DNA from: Coriolopsis trogii
Taxonomy: Eukaryota; Basidiomycota; Agaricomycetes; Polyporales; Polyporaceae
Reading direction: 5' to 3'
Assembly: GCA_020543525.1 (NCBI GenBank)
Contig: JAHYIO010000028.1
Coordinates: 496,001 to 560,000, forward strand
Length of the DNA: 64,000 bases
Of the stretch, positions 34,711 to 45,383 are shown in pieces; position 1 is the stretch's first letter, and each line of letters opens with the position of its first letter. The translations under genes and the position numbers were made by a program. Below the pieces are notes generated by a model. The model was given only the letters and a program-made list of their open reading frames with translations, was not told the origin of the DNA and made no database searches.

Positions 34711-35480
34711 CGTTCGATGTGCGTTGAACTGCTAGCAGAGAGAGATGTTGAGAGACGCGAGCAAGGATGGGGCAGCTGCGAAAAGATGGAGGAAAAGGAG
34801 AAGAGAGACGAGAGCGCGTCGACAGGGGGGCCGGAATGCCACAATTGCGACGACTCACTCGAACAATGCCGCTCGGCAATCGCCGCTCACAAACAACCTA
34901 CAACAAATCCCATAATCGATGGGCGCTCAAACACATTCAGTGTCAAGCGACTCAAGCCTCTCAACTTGATTCCACTATTCTCTCTCTTCCGCACGAGTGG
35001 TCCACCAGGTCTCTAAGCATAGCCTATGCTCCTTACATCTAACTGCAAAACGACTGGCCCATGTCCGATCCGCGCCTATCGTTCAGCAGGTGTTTGACTG
35101 TCTTTGGCCTTCACCACGGTGATTATACCACAGCAGTCATCCCGGACACAACGAATCAGGTGAGCTTCTGATGCCACGGACGCACCAACAAAGAGCCCGC
35201 TGGAATGCTGCAAGGCAAGGAAGGTCGGGTGGACATGTGTGCCATATTCGACGTTCAGATGGGATTCGTTCCCACTGACGATGCTCCCGTTCTATCAGGA
35301 TCCGTACGATGCTCCCCGCGGATCCTGACTAAGAGGTGCATATATTCCTAATGCTTCTCAACTGCTTGTGTATTGTAGCAATTTCAGTAAAGATACAATC
35401 ACATTCAATGTCGTTTGTTTTAATGCGTCTAGAAGAGCCCGTCGACGAAGGCTATGCTTATTGGCAAAACAGAGGACACC
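34711..35480. other. intergenic, no gene recognised
   Basis: Upstream of the nuclear-type protein and downstream of the phosphatase gene; only short frames. Confidence 0.5.
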
Positions 35481-37486
35481 TCAATTGTAGGAGGCATCCA
35501 TGATGATCCTCGCATGAGTCTCCCCATCCTCCATCCGAATCCACGTCTCTGGCCCCACGCTGGGGCTCGGGGACCGGAAGACGATGTTGCGCACACCATG
35601 ACCCCAGCCTGTGCCGCTGTACCCTCCATACCTATAAGAGACGGACCGTGAGCTTTGAGTCGATGCTGTGAACCCGACTGGATGGCATGGTTAGGAAGGC
35701 ATACCCTGCATGCTTGTCGAAGCAGAAGATAACATTCTTGCTCGGCTCACGTTTGCACCATTCGTTTCCATGATCTATGTAGATCATGTCACATTCGTGA
35801 GCATTGTAGGGCGCATCAAGGTGTTGATTACAACGAGAGACATACCATGTCCGGAGATGACACCGTGCAAGTTGAGGATGTGGGCGTTCAGTGCGTCCCA
35901 GAAGGGGTCGTCCTTGCCCGCATCCTCGTCGAGCGTCGTAGCTTGGGTTGAGCCGGCGCCGAGCTCGTCCGCTGCGTGATGTGCGCCTCAACAAGACCAT
36001 TTGGGAGCAAAGGAGATCATGCGAGCCCGTACCGTTCAGCCCCTGATCCTGCGTGCTGTTCAGGTCTTTCTGCAGATCCTGCACGACGTGTCTGTACAGA
36101 AGAGTAAGTTGTGTTAGATGGCATGCTACGAATGTCATCAGAGGGAATGATACCCACGGCGGAATGTGGACAAAAGCTAGTGAGCCTCTACCGACCATGT
36201 CCGCAGGGCCCCACGCTGCGTTCATCTGGGCGACAGTGAGCTCAATCCATTTTGCGACCGCGGAGTCGACCCAGTCTGGGAGCCGTGTAGAACCTGCGCC
36301 TTCACTGAAGCCGCCTATACTACGTTCAATCTGTCAGCTACAGTCAACCTATAGATCAGTGAGGATCGCACCTCGCGAGTCGAAAAACCAGAGGATAAGA
36401 GCAGGACCGTCACGAAGACCTGGGCAGCGGACATCAGTCTGACAATGCACATATGTCATATGTATGCAGTCCGCTGACCAGACGTCCTGTTATATACCTA
36501 AAGAGAGTGAAATTCAGCATGCGAGCATTCATGCAGCATACAGAGTTACTCACGGGCACCCAATACGTCCCAGGTCCGTATCCCTCACCGTCAGCCCAAG
36601 AAGGGGCAAAACGGGTGTAGCTGAGCGGAGCGACTTGCAGTTCGCGTTTGATCTCCTCCGCGTGAGTGATGTTGGGTTCATTGTCGTGATTCTATAGTTA
36701 TATATGACACAACGTAAGGTATACAGAAAGGAGGATACCTGACAATACGTACACCGTGCGTCGAAGAGAAAGGTATCTTGAATTTGTTGAGCGGCGCGAC
36801 GATCTCGTCGATGAGCTTGGTTGAGTTCTCCCGGAAAGTGTCTTTTGCCTAGTGTCAGCTTACTGTACCCGCATCAGCCCGGTACACCTAGCTCACTTTC
36901 TCCGGTGATCAAGTCGCCATTGAGCACACTGAGAGTCCAAACAGTCATTCGTGACGGCGAGCGAAACAAATATCAGGTACATACACGTAGTCTGGCTTTT
37001 CGGATGTCAACACAGTGTTCATCAAGCTTAGGCTGTTGACGTCCTGTTGCGGTCCCCAGTCGTCCCACGGGTTCTCCCCAAAATGCAAGTCCGAGAAGAC
37101 GGTGATCTTGAACGTGCCGTCTTGGCGGAAGGTCAGCCGCGGCCTATGCGCATACGGGTGGAGGTCAATCCCGTTTGTGGATCGCCCCAAGTTCAGGGTC
37201 GAGTCCGCTGCTCCAGATGATGAATAGTGTCAGATATGTATGTAGGAGGCCGGGGAGTAGATAAGCTCGGATACTCACCTTGCAGTGTGACTGGCAATGC
37301 CCAGTTCAACCGTGACGCAGCGAGAACCACTAGCACTATCAGACTAAGCATGGCTGCTAGGAGTAATTCGAGCGTGCGTCTGGGCTTGAGGCAAACAGTC
37401 AAAGACTCGAGCTCAACTTCGATGCCTGGGGCCCGGGGCACGGCACGACGTCCGTCTCCATCAGAGATGGCCCGCTTTATATCCAT
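35481..37486 (-). CDS. Dcr2-type calcineurin-like metallophosphatase, type II membrane protein
   Basis: Twelve exons (37279-37486, 36985-37207, 36897-36928, 36753-36841, 36554-36691, 36479-36497, 36372-36419, 36158-36314, 36033-36091, 35846-35971, 35705-35774, 35481-35631) join exactly to 439 residues. A basic cytosolic N-terminus is followed by one membrane helix (about 39-60). The metallophosphatase blocks are all present: FSDLH (Asp109, His111), NGDLITGEN (Asp149), GNHDNEP (Asn185, His186), FVHIPPH and GHDHGNE (His366, His368). LWFFDSRGG matches the yeast Dcr2 family, a phosphatase linked to cell-cycle start and unfolded-protein-response control (family knowledge). One exon is only 19 nt. 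The ATG at 37486 was chosen because upstream frame has only a GTG. It is divergent from the decapping enzyme gene. Confidence 0.93.
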
Positions 37487-37787
37487 CAGCGGAGAATGCG
37501 GAGGCCTCTGTCTTCGCGAATGCGCGTCAGCTGGTCTTAGCACGATGTGGTTAGGATAGGCTATCTTTAGCAGCGCACACCTCGACCTGACGACGTCGAC
37601 AGCCAGAGTGAACGTTCGTGATTTCGAGGCGCTACACCCGCTGTGCCGCCGCCACGTGCGCTGGTATAGTCGGACTTACCCCATTGGTGCGAGCGTTCGC
37701 AAGCGCGCGGCGCCTCGAAGTCTGCAAGAGCAACGCAAGTATCCCGGTTCCCATTCTGCACTGCGAGAGCTCACGGATCGATCCACA
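37487..37787. promoter_or_regulatory. 301-bp divergent promoter region
   Basis: Separates the ATGs of the phosphatase (-) and the scavenger decapping enzyme (+). No clear TATA box on either strand; both are housekeeping-type genes. Confidence 0.5.
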
Positions 37788-39112
37788 ATGGCTGATCACA
37801 CTTTTGATAAGCTGAAAGAGTTCAAGTATGAGCGTTTGCTCAACGAAGGTTAGTTATATAACGGCGCATCGGATTGCTGACGTTCCACGTCCCAGTCTAG
37901 TCTGAACGCAGAATGCATATTATAGACCCGATAACGCATTCCTTGACATTGCTGGGAACTCTGCCTGTGGAGGACACGTCTGAACATGCTCCAGCTATTA
38001 TTCGGGTTGAGAAGACGCCATTGTCTGCCGCTTCTGCTCAAGGAATCATCCCGAGCTTTCTCGCGAACACACGCCTGATCGGGGGTACCGACATTGTACG
38101 TGGTGCTGTGAAGTCTTTCTAGCCTTACACATTGCTTCCTCCTGAACACTGGCCTTACAGTACACGTGGATGCTTGGGTGGCTTGTTAGCTCGTCGGAGA
38201 ATCCAGACGTGAAGATCAACATCGTCCATCCGGCCACAGAGGTACATATTCGCAAGGTATGTACTTCACCAGCGACCTTGGTCTTCCCTTGGCTGACCGC
38301 ATCTTCTTCTACAGTACTCTAGACAAGAGGTTGTAATTGTACACGAGACGCCGGCGTTGTACGAACGGATTGTCAAGCCATACATCGTCGCCTTTCCTCC
38401 CTCTCGTACACAATGGCATGTCGCACAACTAATTCGCTTCCGCCTCTTCGCCTCATGAATCCTCTGCCTCCCTACGCAGGGTCGAGAACATCCTGATCGG
38501 CACTTCAGAAGCTGAGAAGGTCCTCTACCGCAACCCCTCACCTGACTCCGGCTATCTCATCATCCCAGACATGAAATGGGACCTCATCACCCTTAGCACG
38601 CTCTATCTCGTCGCCATCACATTCAACAGGAGGATTCGTAGCCTCCGTGACCTCAACAGAGTCCACCTCGACATGCTCAAGAGCATCCGCCGAGAGGCCG
38701 CGAGGGTCGTCCAGGAGAAATGGGGACTTGGCCCAGGATCGCTAAGGATGTTCATCCACTACCAGCCATCGTACTGTAAGCCCTGCCGTCGACTCTCGAG
38801 ATGCTAGGAAAGGGCTGACATCGACCAGACCACTTCCACGTACACATCGTGAACGCAAACTATCAGGGATTACCTGGTATGTCGGCAGGCCAAGCCCACC
38901 TCCTCGACGACATCATATCTCTGGTGAGTCGCTGATATTTGCCGCGCACCTGCATGCATGTACTTATGATCTTCTTCTGACAGCTCGAATGCGCATCCGA
39001 CGACACCTCGTCCATACTTCAGAAGATGACGCTCACGTACGCCCTCGGAGAACAGCATGGGCTATACGAATCCATGAAGGCTGCCCAAGAAGAACTCGGC
39101 TACTATAGATGA
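37788..39112 (+). CDS. DCPS: scavenger mRNA-decapping enzyme (DcpS, HIT family)
   Basis: Hydrolyses m7GpppN cap remnants left by 3'-5' mRNA decay. Exons 37788-37848, 37926-38095, 38161-38256, 38315-38415, 38480-38775, 38829-38923 and 38984-39112 join to 315 residues, typical for the family. The N-terminal swapped domain reads LLNEDPITHSLTLLGTLP, and YTWMLGWL follows. The C-terminal HIT domain carries FIHYQPSYYHFHVHIVNANY with the histidine triad H243-x-H245-x-H247; the central His is the nucleophile in this family. The C-terminus is YALGEQHGLYESMKAAQEELGYYR. The fourth intron begins GC (GCATGT) rather than GT, forced by reading frame, so it is a GC-AG intron. Confidence 0.95.
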
Positions 39113-40052
39113 ACGACGCAGACAACGCCATGGTGCCCGCTGGCTCCTGCCGTGGTCTTCCGTGTTACGTGGTGCTGCGAACCAGTATACTGTCTTCCTG
39201 TAACGTATCCTCGAATGATTATTCTCAACTTCGTCTCCGAAACCCATGGCAAGAGAGAGGCTACATGGTGTCACCGCGCTCTGCGACTCTGAACAGCCCG
39301 AGGACACGTCTGCACGCCTACTCCTCTTCACTCCCCTCACACATGCTCGACGGCCGTCACAGTTGAACGGACAATCTGGCGGGGCTCAACGAGTCAATCT
39401 GTCCGAATCGAAGACAACCAGGCCAACCAAAAGCATGTATGACCCCTGTGCAGCTTCGGTTTACTTGCATTTTTGCCGCAATTCATTAATACATCACGTC
39501 CAAATGCCAAACGAAGAGTCATACGTTTCCGACTAGCAATGCCAACATACTCAAGATTCCGATTACATACATGCGACGACTTGCTTGCTAGTAGTCAGGA
39601 TAACTGGCTGTCCCCTAACACACTGCAATTGCAATTCTTATGGAGGCGTCAGAGTATTCATAGATTCTCTGATCAGGATGAGTACTTACCGTAGAGTTGA
39701 TCATGCCCAGGACCCTACGAGGTGTTCCATACCAAGACTGCTCTGTTCGCTGGGCTCCAGGCTTTCACGTCCCATTCATTCAACCAACGGGCAGGGCCTA
39801 GACATTCTGCAGCCAATCTAGTTGGGCCTCTCGCACAGGCATATAGCCGCCGCATTAGGATCGTTACTGGCGATGGTCAGCATACCAATGCGGTCAGGAA
39901 CCACGTCCTCCTCCGGGGCGCAGTAGAAGGGGACTCCCATTCTAGTGGCACTCCCTCTCGTTCGTCCCCTTGACCGTGGTGAGGTACATATTCATCAGTT
40001 TGAGTTTCTTCTGCAGAATGGGTACGCCTCGTCATGCGAGGACGCCTTGTAA
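39113..40052. other. intergenic, no gene recognised
   Basis: Downstream of the decapping enzyme. Short unconnected frames only. Parts of 39.65-40.05 kb may belong to the decayed gene listed next. Confidence 0.45.
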
Positions 40053-40425
40053 CTATCCGGTGGTGGCACTCTCATCTAGTCTGGACTCTGCCCGATACAG
40101 GGCGCCCAGCCGCATCAACCCCGCGTGGTCCACGGCCCATCCTAGTTGATTATAGTGTTCCTTTGCCTTGTGGCCCACAGGTAGCGCTGGGAGTTGTGCC
40201 CGAGGCGACGATCGGTTTACTGCGGCGCAGGAGGGGAAAGGATGATCTCGCAGAAACGTCTCCATCTGGAGTTGAGTAACGATGTTCAACCATCAGGAAG
40301 AACTCGACACACGGCAGCAGACTCACCGAAAACCTGAAATCAACGTCAGGAGGAGGTTCTTGGCCGCCATCCTGACTGACTGCACCATTGGTCTGGATGG
40401 TAGTACGCTCTTCCTCAGACCCCAT
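40053..40425 (-). pseudogene. possible decayed BTB/POZ-domain gene
   Basis: From ATG at 40425 the minus strand reads a polar start (MGSEEERTTIQTNG) and then PPPDVDFRFS, followed by a good GTGAGT donor and a CTCCAG acceptor. Beyond the acceptor, one frame gives DGDVSARSSFPLLRRSKPIVASG, resembling the D-G-x-V ... F-x-x-H-K-S-x-L-x-x-S start of fungal BTB proteins. A different frame further on gives LMRLGALYRAESRLDESA, like the LxRLGxKYxxxxLxxEA helix of that family. Splice phase and the later switch do not fit one open frame, so it would be a frame-broken relic. The resemblance is short and from memory of the family pattern. Confidence 0.3.
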
Positions 40426-41066
40426 GGATCACGATGATTGGTGTCGGTTGACTATATATACATGTACAGCTTATGAGGGCATGGTCACTTGAGATGCGAT
40501 GATGACTCAGAGAAGGCACTCACATGTGAGGATGGTACAAATTGGTGGGTGAGTGTTGTCCTGGTAGAGTATCCAACAAGTGAGGCTCCGTTTTCATATG
40601 TACAGCCAGCACTCCTGACTGTACATGAGGTTCGACTGGTGAGTCATCCTACCTCACTGACCGCTTCATCGGTGCACGAGGATGATGTGGAAGGAAAGAG
40701 AGACTGTCATATGTGTCATAGAAATGGGAAGCGACGCTGTCGCATCCGCAAAAGGTACACCGCATATCATGACGTTGGGTTCAAATCGTCGATGTACGTG
40801 GTTAGAGAGGAAATATTGCTGAAACGTGTGTACGAGGTATGTGGACAGTGGGGTAACGGTAACGAGGGTAACGGAAGATTGAGAGTTGAGCCACCATGTA
40901 GAATGTAAAAACGCATAAGGTTCACGCAAGATGTGTACGAAGAAATATACAAACTGTCTGGTCAAATGATAAGGATACGCTGCCATATCGTCATAAGATC
41001 AACATAAAATCATACTCGTCCTGAACATCGCTCCGGATGCATCAACAGACTGAAGCCCTCAAGGCC
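40426..41066. other. intergenic, no gene recognised
   Basis: Convergent region before the stop of the large disordered protein gene; nothing recognised. Confidence 0.5.
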
Positions 41067-44000
41067 TCAAGGCTTCCACATCGCCTTGCGCGCCTGCACA
41101 CTCGGCCCACGGTTCCCAGCCGCAGCAGCCCACTCACCAACACTCCTCACGCGCCTCAGCCGTGCAGCCTCCTCGATGCGCTCCCTCTCCTGCTGCTTCT
41201 CCAGGTTCTCAAAGCCCCGCACAAGGTCCTTCACACTCCCGCTGCTACTCCGCCGGTCACTCACGACCCCCGTGGACGACCGCGGGCGCGGCTCCGGGGG
41301 TGGTGGTGCAGGGTGCAAGTCGACGAGCCGCCTCGGTTTCTGCTGCGTCGGGCGGGGAATCCGTGACGGTTGTGGAGGCGGGGCGGGATGAAGCTGCACG
41401 AGCTCCTTTGGCGGCACAGGCTTCGAGCTTGGCTTCGACACTGGAGTTGATATGGGACCACGCGGCTTCTGGAACATCTCAGGAGGGGGAATGGGTAGCC
41501 CTGGGTGGGCAGGGGCTGAAGGTTTCTTGGGGCCGGAAGGTTTGGTCGCACGGGGAAGGTAGGACCAGAAGAAGCCCTTCATGCGAGCTGCGATAGAGCG
41601 CGTAGCGAGCGAAGGTGGGAGTTCCATCGGGGCGTCCGCATCGAGTGATTGCGGTGCCTCCGATTCCGCGCGTAGGGCTGACGCAGCGGACTGAGGCGGT
41701 AAGGAGACGCTGCGCTGGTCGGGCGCGGGGACGGATGCGCTCCGATACTCGATTGGCCGGGAGTTGGACAGCGGGGTACCTTCACCCTTCGATACAGCGA
41801 TAGCCTCATCCAAGAGGTGGGAATACCGCGGTGCGAGGAGTGACGCAGGGACAAAAGTCCGCCCAGTACTGGCAGAGCCGCGTCTGTCAAATCCAGGCTG
41901 CACCGAAGACTGCCGACTGGGCAGCGGAGTGAAGTCCGGTACTTCCGAAAGAGCCACAGACGAAAGGCGACCACTAGGTGTTGGGGGAGCGCCCTTGCCT
42001 GCGCGTTGCTTCCGTTGGAGCGCCTGTACCCTCCGAAGGAGGTTATCGCTGTGTTGCCCGGTCAGACGAGAAAAATGCAAGACGATTACACCTAGCACTC
42101 ACCGTGTCCAACCGGGCCAACACTCGTCGATAGGTGTATCGCCAGTGTACTCCAAAAAGCGATTGACGACGTTGTCGAGGGATATCTCTTCAATTGGTGC
42201 GAGTGTGGCTTCGCCGAGCCGCTTGTGGGAACCAGCCGCCAGTCGCTCATCCGTGAAGCACGCGTCGAGCAACTTCCAATCGTCCTTTTCCCAAGCACGG
42301 GGTCCAGACGCGTTGAAGATCGGTCGAGCGTGAACGTGATATCGGGGCCCCGGCGTCTCGAACATGGGTCTATCTAATGGAAGAGGGAGTTTGAATGAAG
42401 TATCGTCACTCATGAACGAGCTGTTACGAGAGGGTGTATGCAAGTCCCGCTCGCGTTGTTGCACGCTAAGCTCGGCTTCGTGCAGCAGTTGGGGTAGAGT
42501 CGTCACAGGACTGCCAGGAATGAATACTTTGTCGCCGATGACGCCCCCTAGTGTTCGTCGACGCCGAACGGGCGTACCATGCTTGTTGATTCCCCCTTCC
42601 ATGAGAGACCTGCGCCGAGCCTTGCGCATGACGGAGTCGACGCTGGAATGACGGCGATCCCGTGAGGGATCTTTGATGATGAAGTCGTAGTCATGCTATG
42701 GGATGCGAGTATAAGAACGCGGGATGCAATGCCAAAGAGGATCCACGCACCATCTTCAGTATAGCCGCTGCACGAGCAGCCACCCGTGGATCACCACTGG
42801 TGATCTTGACCACATCGTCTTCTAGACCATCGCTCTCATCCCCACTACCATCCTCGATGTCAGTTGCGACATCACCTTCTGGCGGCGTGACATCTTCCTC
42901 CATCTCATCTTCCACCACCGTCTCCTCCGACGCTCCAGTACGGAGTCGCGACCTCGAGGTAGACGACTCCGGCGAATTGTCCGTGATTTCCGTCGATGCC
43001 ACGGAAGCAAGCGCCTCAGCCGCCGGACGAGCAACGACGCTCTCAATGGAGGGCATAGGGATATCGCGTTCTTGCTGTGAATGGAGAGGGGGCTTCTGTC
43101 TCCGGAGAGGAGATGTGATGGAGAGGAAGCCCCTCGGACGAGAAGAGCCAGCTTGAGGCGAGATGGACCGACCGGGGGTAGAAGCACGCGCAGGAGTAGC
43201 GAGTAGTGGAGGTGCAGGGCGTGTGTCGCGATCCTCCTCGTCTGACTCATCTTCGTGGTCGGGCTCGCGGGAGAGCTCGCGATCAACAGTCTGTTCATCG
43301 CTGGAGTCCGAGTCGTAATGATCGTCGGCTGGAGGGTCTTGTTCGGGATCCGACATGACAGCGTCGTCTTGAGATTGTGAGCCGACATCATCCTGGATTG
43401 GAGCAGAGTTGTCGTTCTCAGCTTTGTCAATGTCCATTGATGTGTTTTCTTCAGAATCTCCAGGCGCGGTGAAGCGAACGTGGTGCGAGGTACACTGGCT
43501 CAACTCTGAGACTTCAACGATAGGCAGAGGGGATGGTGATCGCTCTGGAATCTGCTCTTGAACGGTAAGCTGTGAGTCCGCAGAGTGGTCCGTTGAGCTG
43601 ACGGCATCCAGTGTTTGACGCGAACTACCCTCTTCGAACTCAGGTTGGTTACGCTCCTCCGCATCTATCGGGTTGTCGAGGAAAAACACGTCCTCCTCGT
43701 CTGGACTCTCGCTAGGCGACACATGTTCATCCGACAAGGCCTTGAGAGGAGGGGAGCTGGCGCTAGGAAGACTGCGTCGCCTGCCTCCGGGATATGGGCT
43801 AGCAGGATTACCCCACAAGCTCTGACGCATGCGCGTGCAACTGCTTGGTGGGTCTGCCTTCGTCGGAACAGTCAACATCGTAAACCGTCCTGTGTACTCG
43901 CCCGTCTGTTCAAACTCGTCACCAGACTCCGAGCCAGAGTCATCCCAGACCCCGGAGTCTTCCGGCCTGGTAAAGTCGAACATTGGCGGACCATCCTCGA

Positions 44001-45199
44001 AGCCGTCGTCCGTACTGTCGTCTCGCATGCTGATATCCATGCTTGAGTTCAAGTCCGCTATGCGACCACCACGTACCGGGTCGGGTGGGCTGAGCGGCGA
44101 AGAAGACGCGATGGATGGAGTCTGACGTGCATGTGTAGGTGTGGAAGAAACAGACAGTACGAGTTCCGGCTTTGTCTTCTGCTTCCTCGGTTGAACGGGA
44201 AGGCCCTTCAGCAAAAGTGGATCATCACTAGGGGATGGCGGTGGCGGAGGTTGGGAGAGGTCAATTTCGGGGGGTTCCTTCTTGATGGTCAAGACTAGCT
44301 TCTTAGCATTCTTTGTCGTCGACTTGCGCTTACTGGATTTGGAGATCCTGTCTGGAGAGTGGGCGGCGCCCGGAGGAGTGTGTATAATCTCGCGTGGGGG
44401 AGTGAATCGTTCTCTAGGTGGTTCGTACGGAGGAATGGGGGTCGCAGAGCGCCGACGCGTAGAAAGCAATTGTCTCGAGATAGTAGGGAGAGGAGGAAAA
44501 TAGTCTGCGTTTGGGTTCGTGTGATGAGGAGAAAGGAAGAGGACGCGTTTGGACGGAGATTCGCTTCGACGGGACGAACGTGTAGGGGTCGTAGGCTCAT
44601 CCATCCCTTCCGCCAGTGGGCGGCTGGGGGAGCCATGTTTCGTCTGCTTGCGAGGCTTGGGGTTGGGTGTAGCCTCCGTAATGGATATGTTGCTTGTAGA
44701 GACACTATTGATGACGGAGTCGAATGCCGTATGAGAGGAAGAACGATTGTGTGCATTGCGCTTGCGCTTTGAGCTTGCAGTAGGGGGATCGGCTAGGAGA
44801 GATGGGGTGAAGGGAGGAATTGGGACTGAACGCGCTCGGGAACCCTACATTGTTCGGTATTGATTAGCATTCCAAAGAGCATGCCAATCCCTAATCTGGA
44901 GTCGACTGGAAACTCACCGAGTTGCGTACATGCCTGAGCTCCTCCTCCGGGGGTGGGCTGAACAACATCTTCGATGCATCCATATCTGCTTCCTCCTGCG
45001 TATGCGAAGACGGTGGAGTCAACAAACCAGACTCGTTGTGAGAGTCTTCATCGACATCTCCGGCATTGGCCTTATTGTGCAATGCAGCTGTTGATCGCTT
45101 CTGCCTCGAGGCCTTCACGTTGTTGCGCTTGGAGCCCAGTAATGCGTCGAGTGTAGGGAGGTTGTTTCTTTTCATTGGGACAGGTGGTACATTCTCCAT
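41067..45199 (-). CDS. large disordered protein, 1316 residues, function unknown
   Basis: Exons 44918-45199, 42751-44844, 42103-42695 and 41067-42048 join exactly. I do not recognise the family. The sequence is mostly low complexity: Ser/Pro-rich with many SP/TP sites, KRKR-type basic clusters (ASSKRKRNAH, KSSKRKSTTKNAKKL), and long acidic runs (DSDSSDEQTVDRELSREPDHED, VVEDEMEEDVTPPEGD), all suited to a phosphorylated nuclear protein. The likeliest folded part crosses the exon 3/4 join: GDKVFIPGSPVTTLPQLLHEAE, then AWEKDDWKLLDACFTDERLAAG, SLDNVVNRFLEYTG, WPGWTRDNLLRRVQALQRKQ. The C-terminus has proline-rich PAPPP motifs and a charged helix (ENLEKQQERERIEEAARLRR). It shares a 184-bp divergent promoter with the gene at 45384. 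Confidence 0.8.
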
Positions 45200-45383
45200 G
45201 TCATCCGCCGTGGCCCAGGACGAGGGAGAGAAATGGTGGTCGAGACAAACAGTCGTTGAGCTTTGGTTCGATTCCTGCGGGGATCAACTGACGGTCACGC
45301 GACCGTGTCCCAGCGTCTCGTGACCGGCTATACACTCGCGTCGCGACAGACAAATTCTCCACGGCTCTCTTTCCCCTCTCATC
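45200..45383. promoter_or_regulatory. 184-bp bidirectional promoter region
   Basis: Lies between the ATG of the 1316-residue protein (-) and that of the S/P-rich protein (+). Such closeness means shared leader and control elements. Confidence 0.6.

Noticed and set aside
45240..45300. tRNA B-box-like GGTTCGATTCC near 45267
   Set aside because: The flanking bases do not form a T-arm stem and no A box or acceptor stem is found upstream; it also lies inside the bidirectional promoter.
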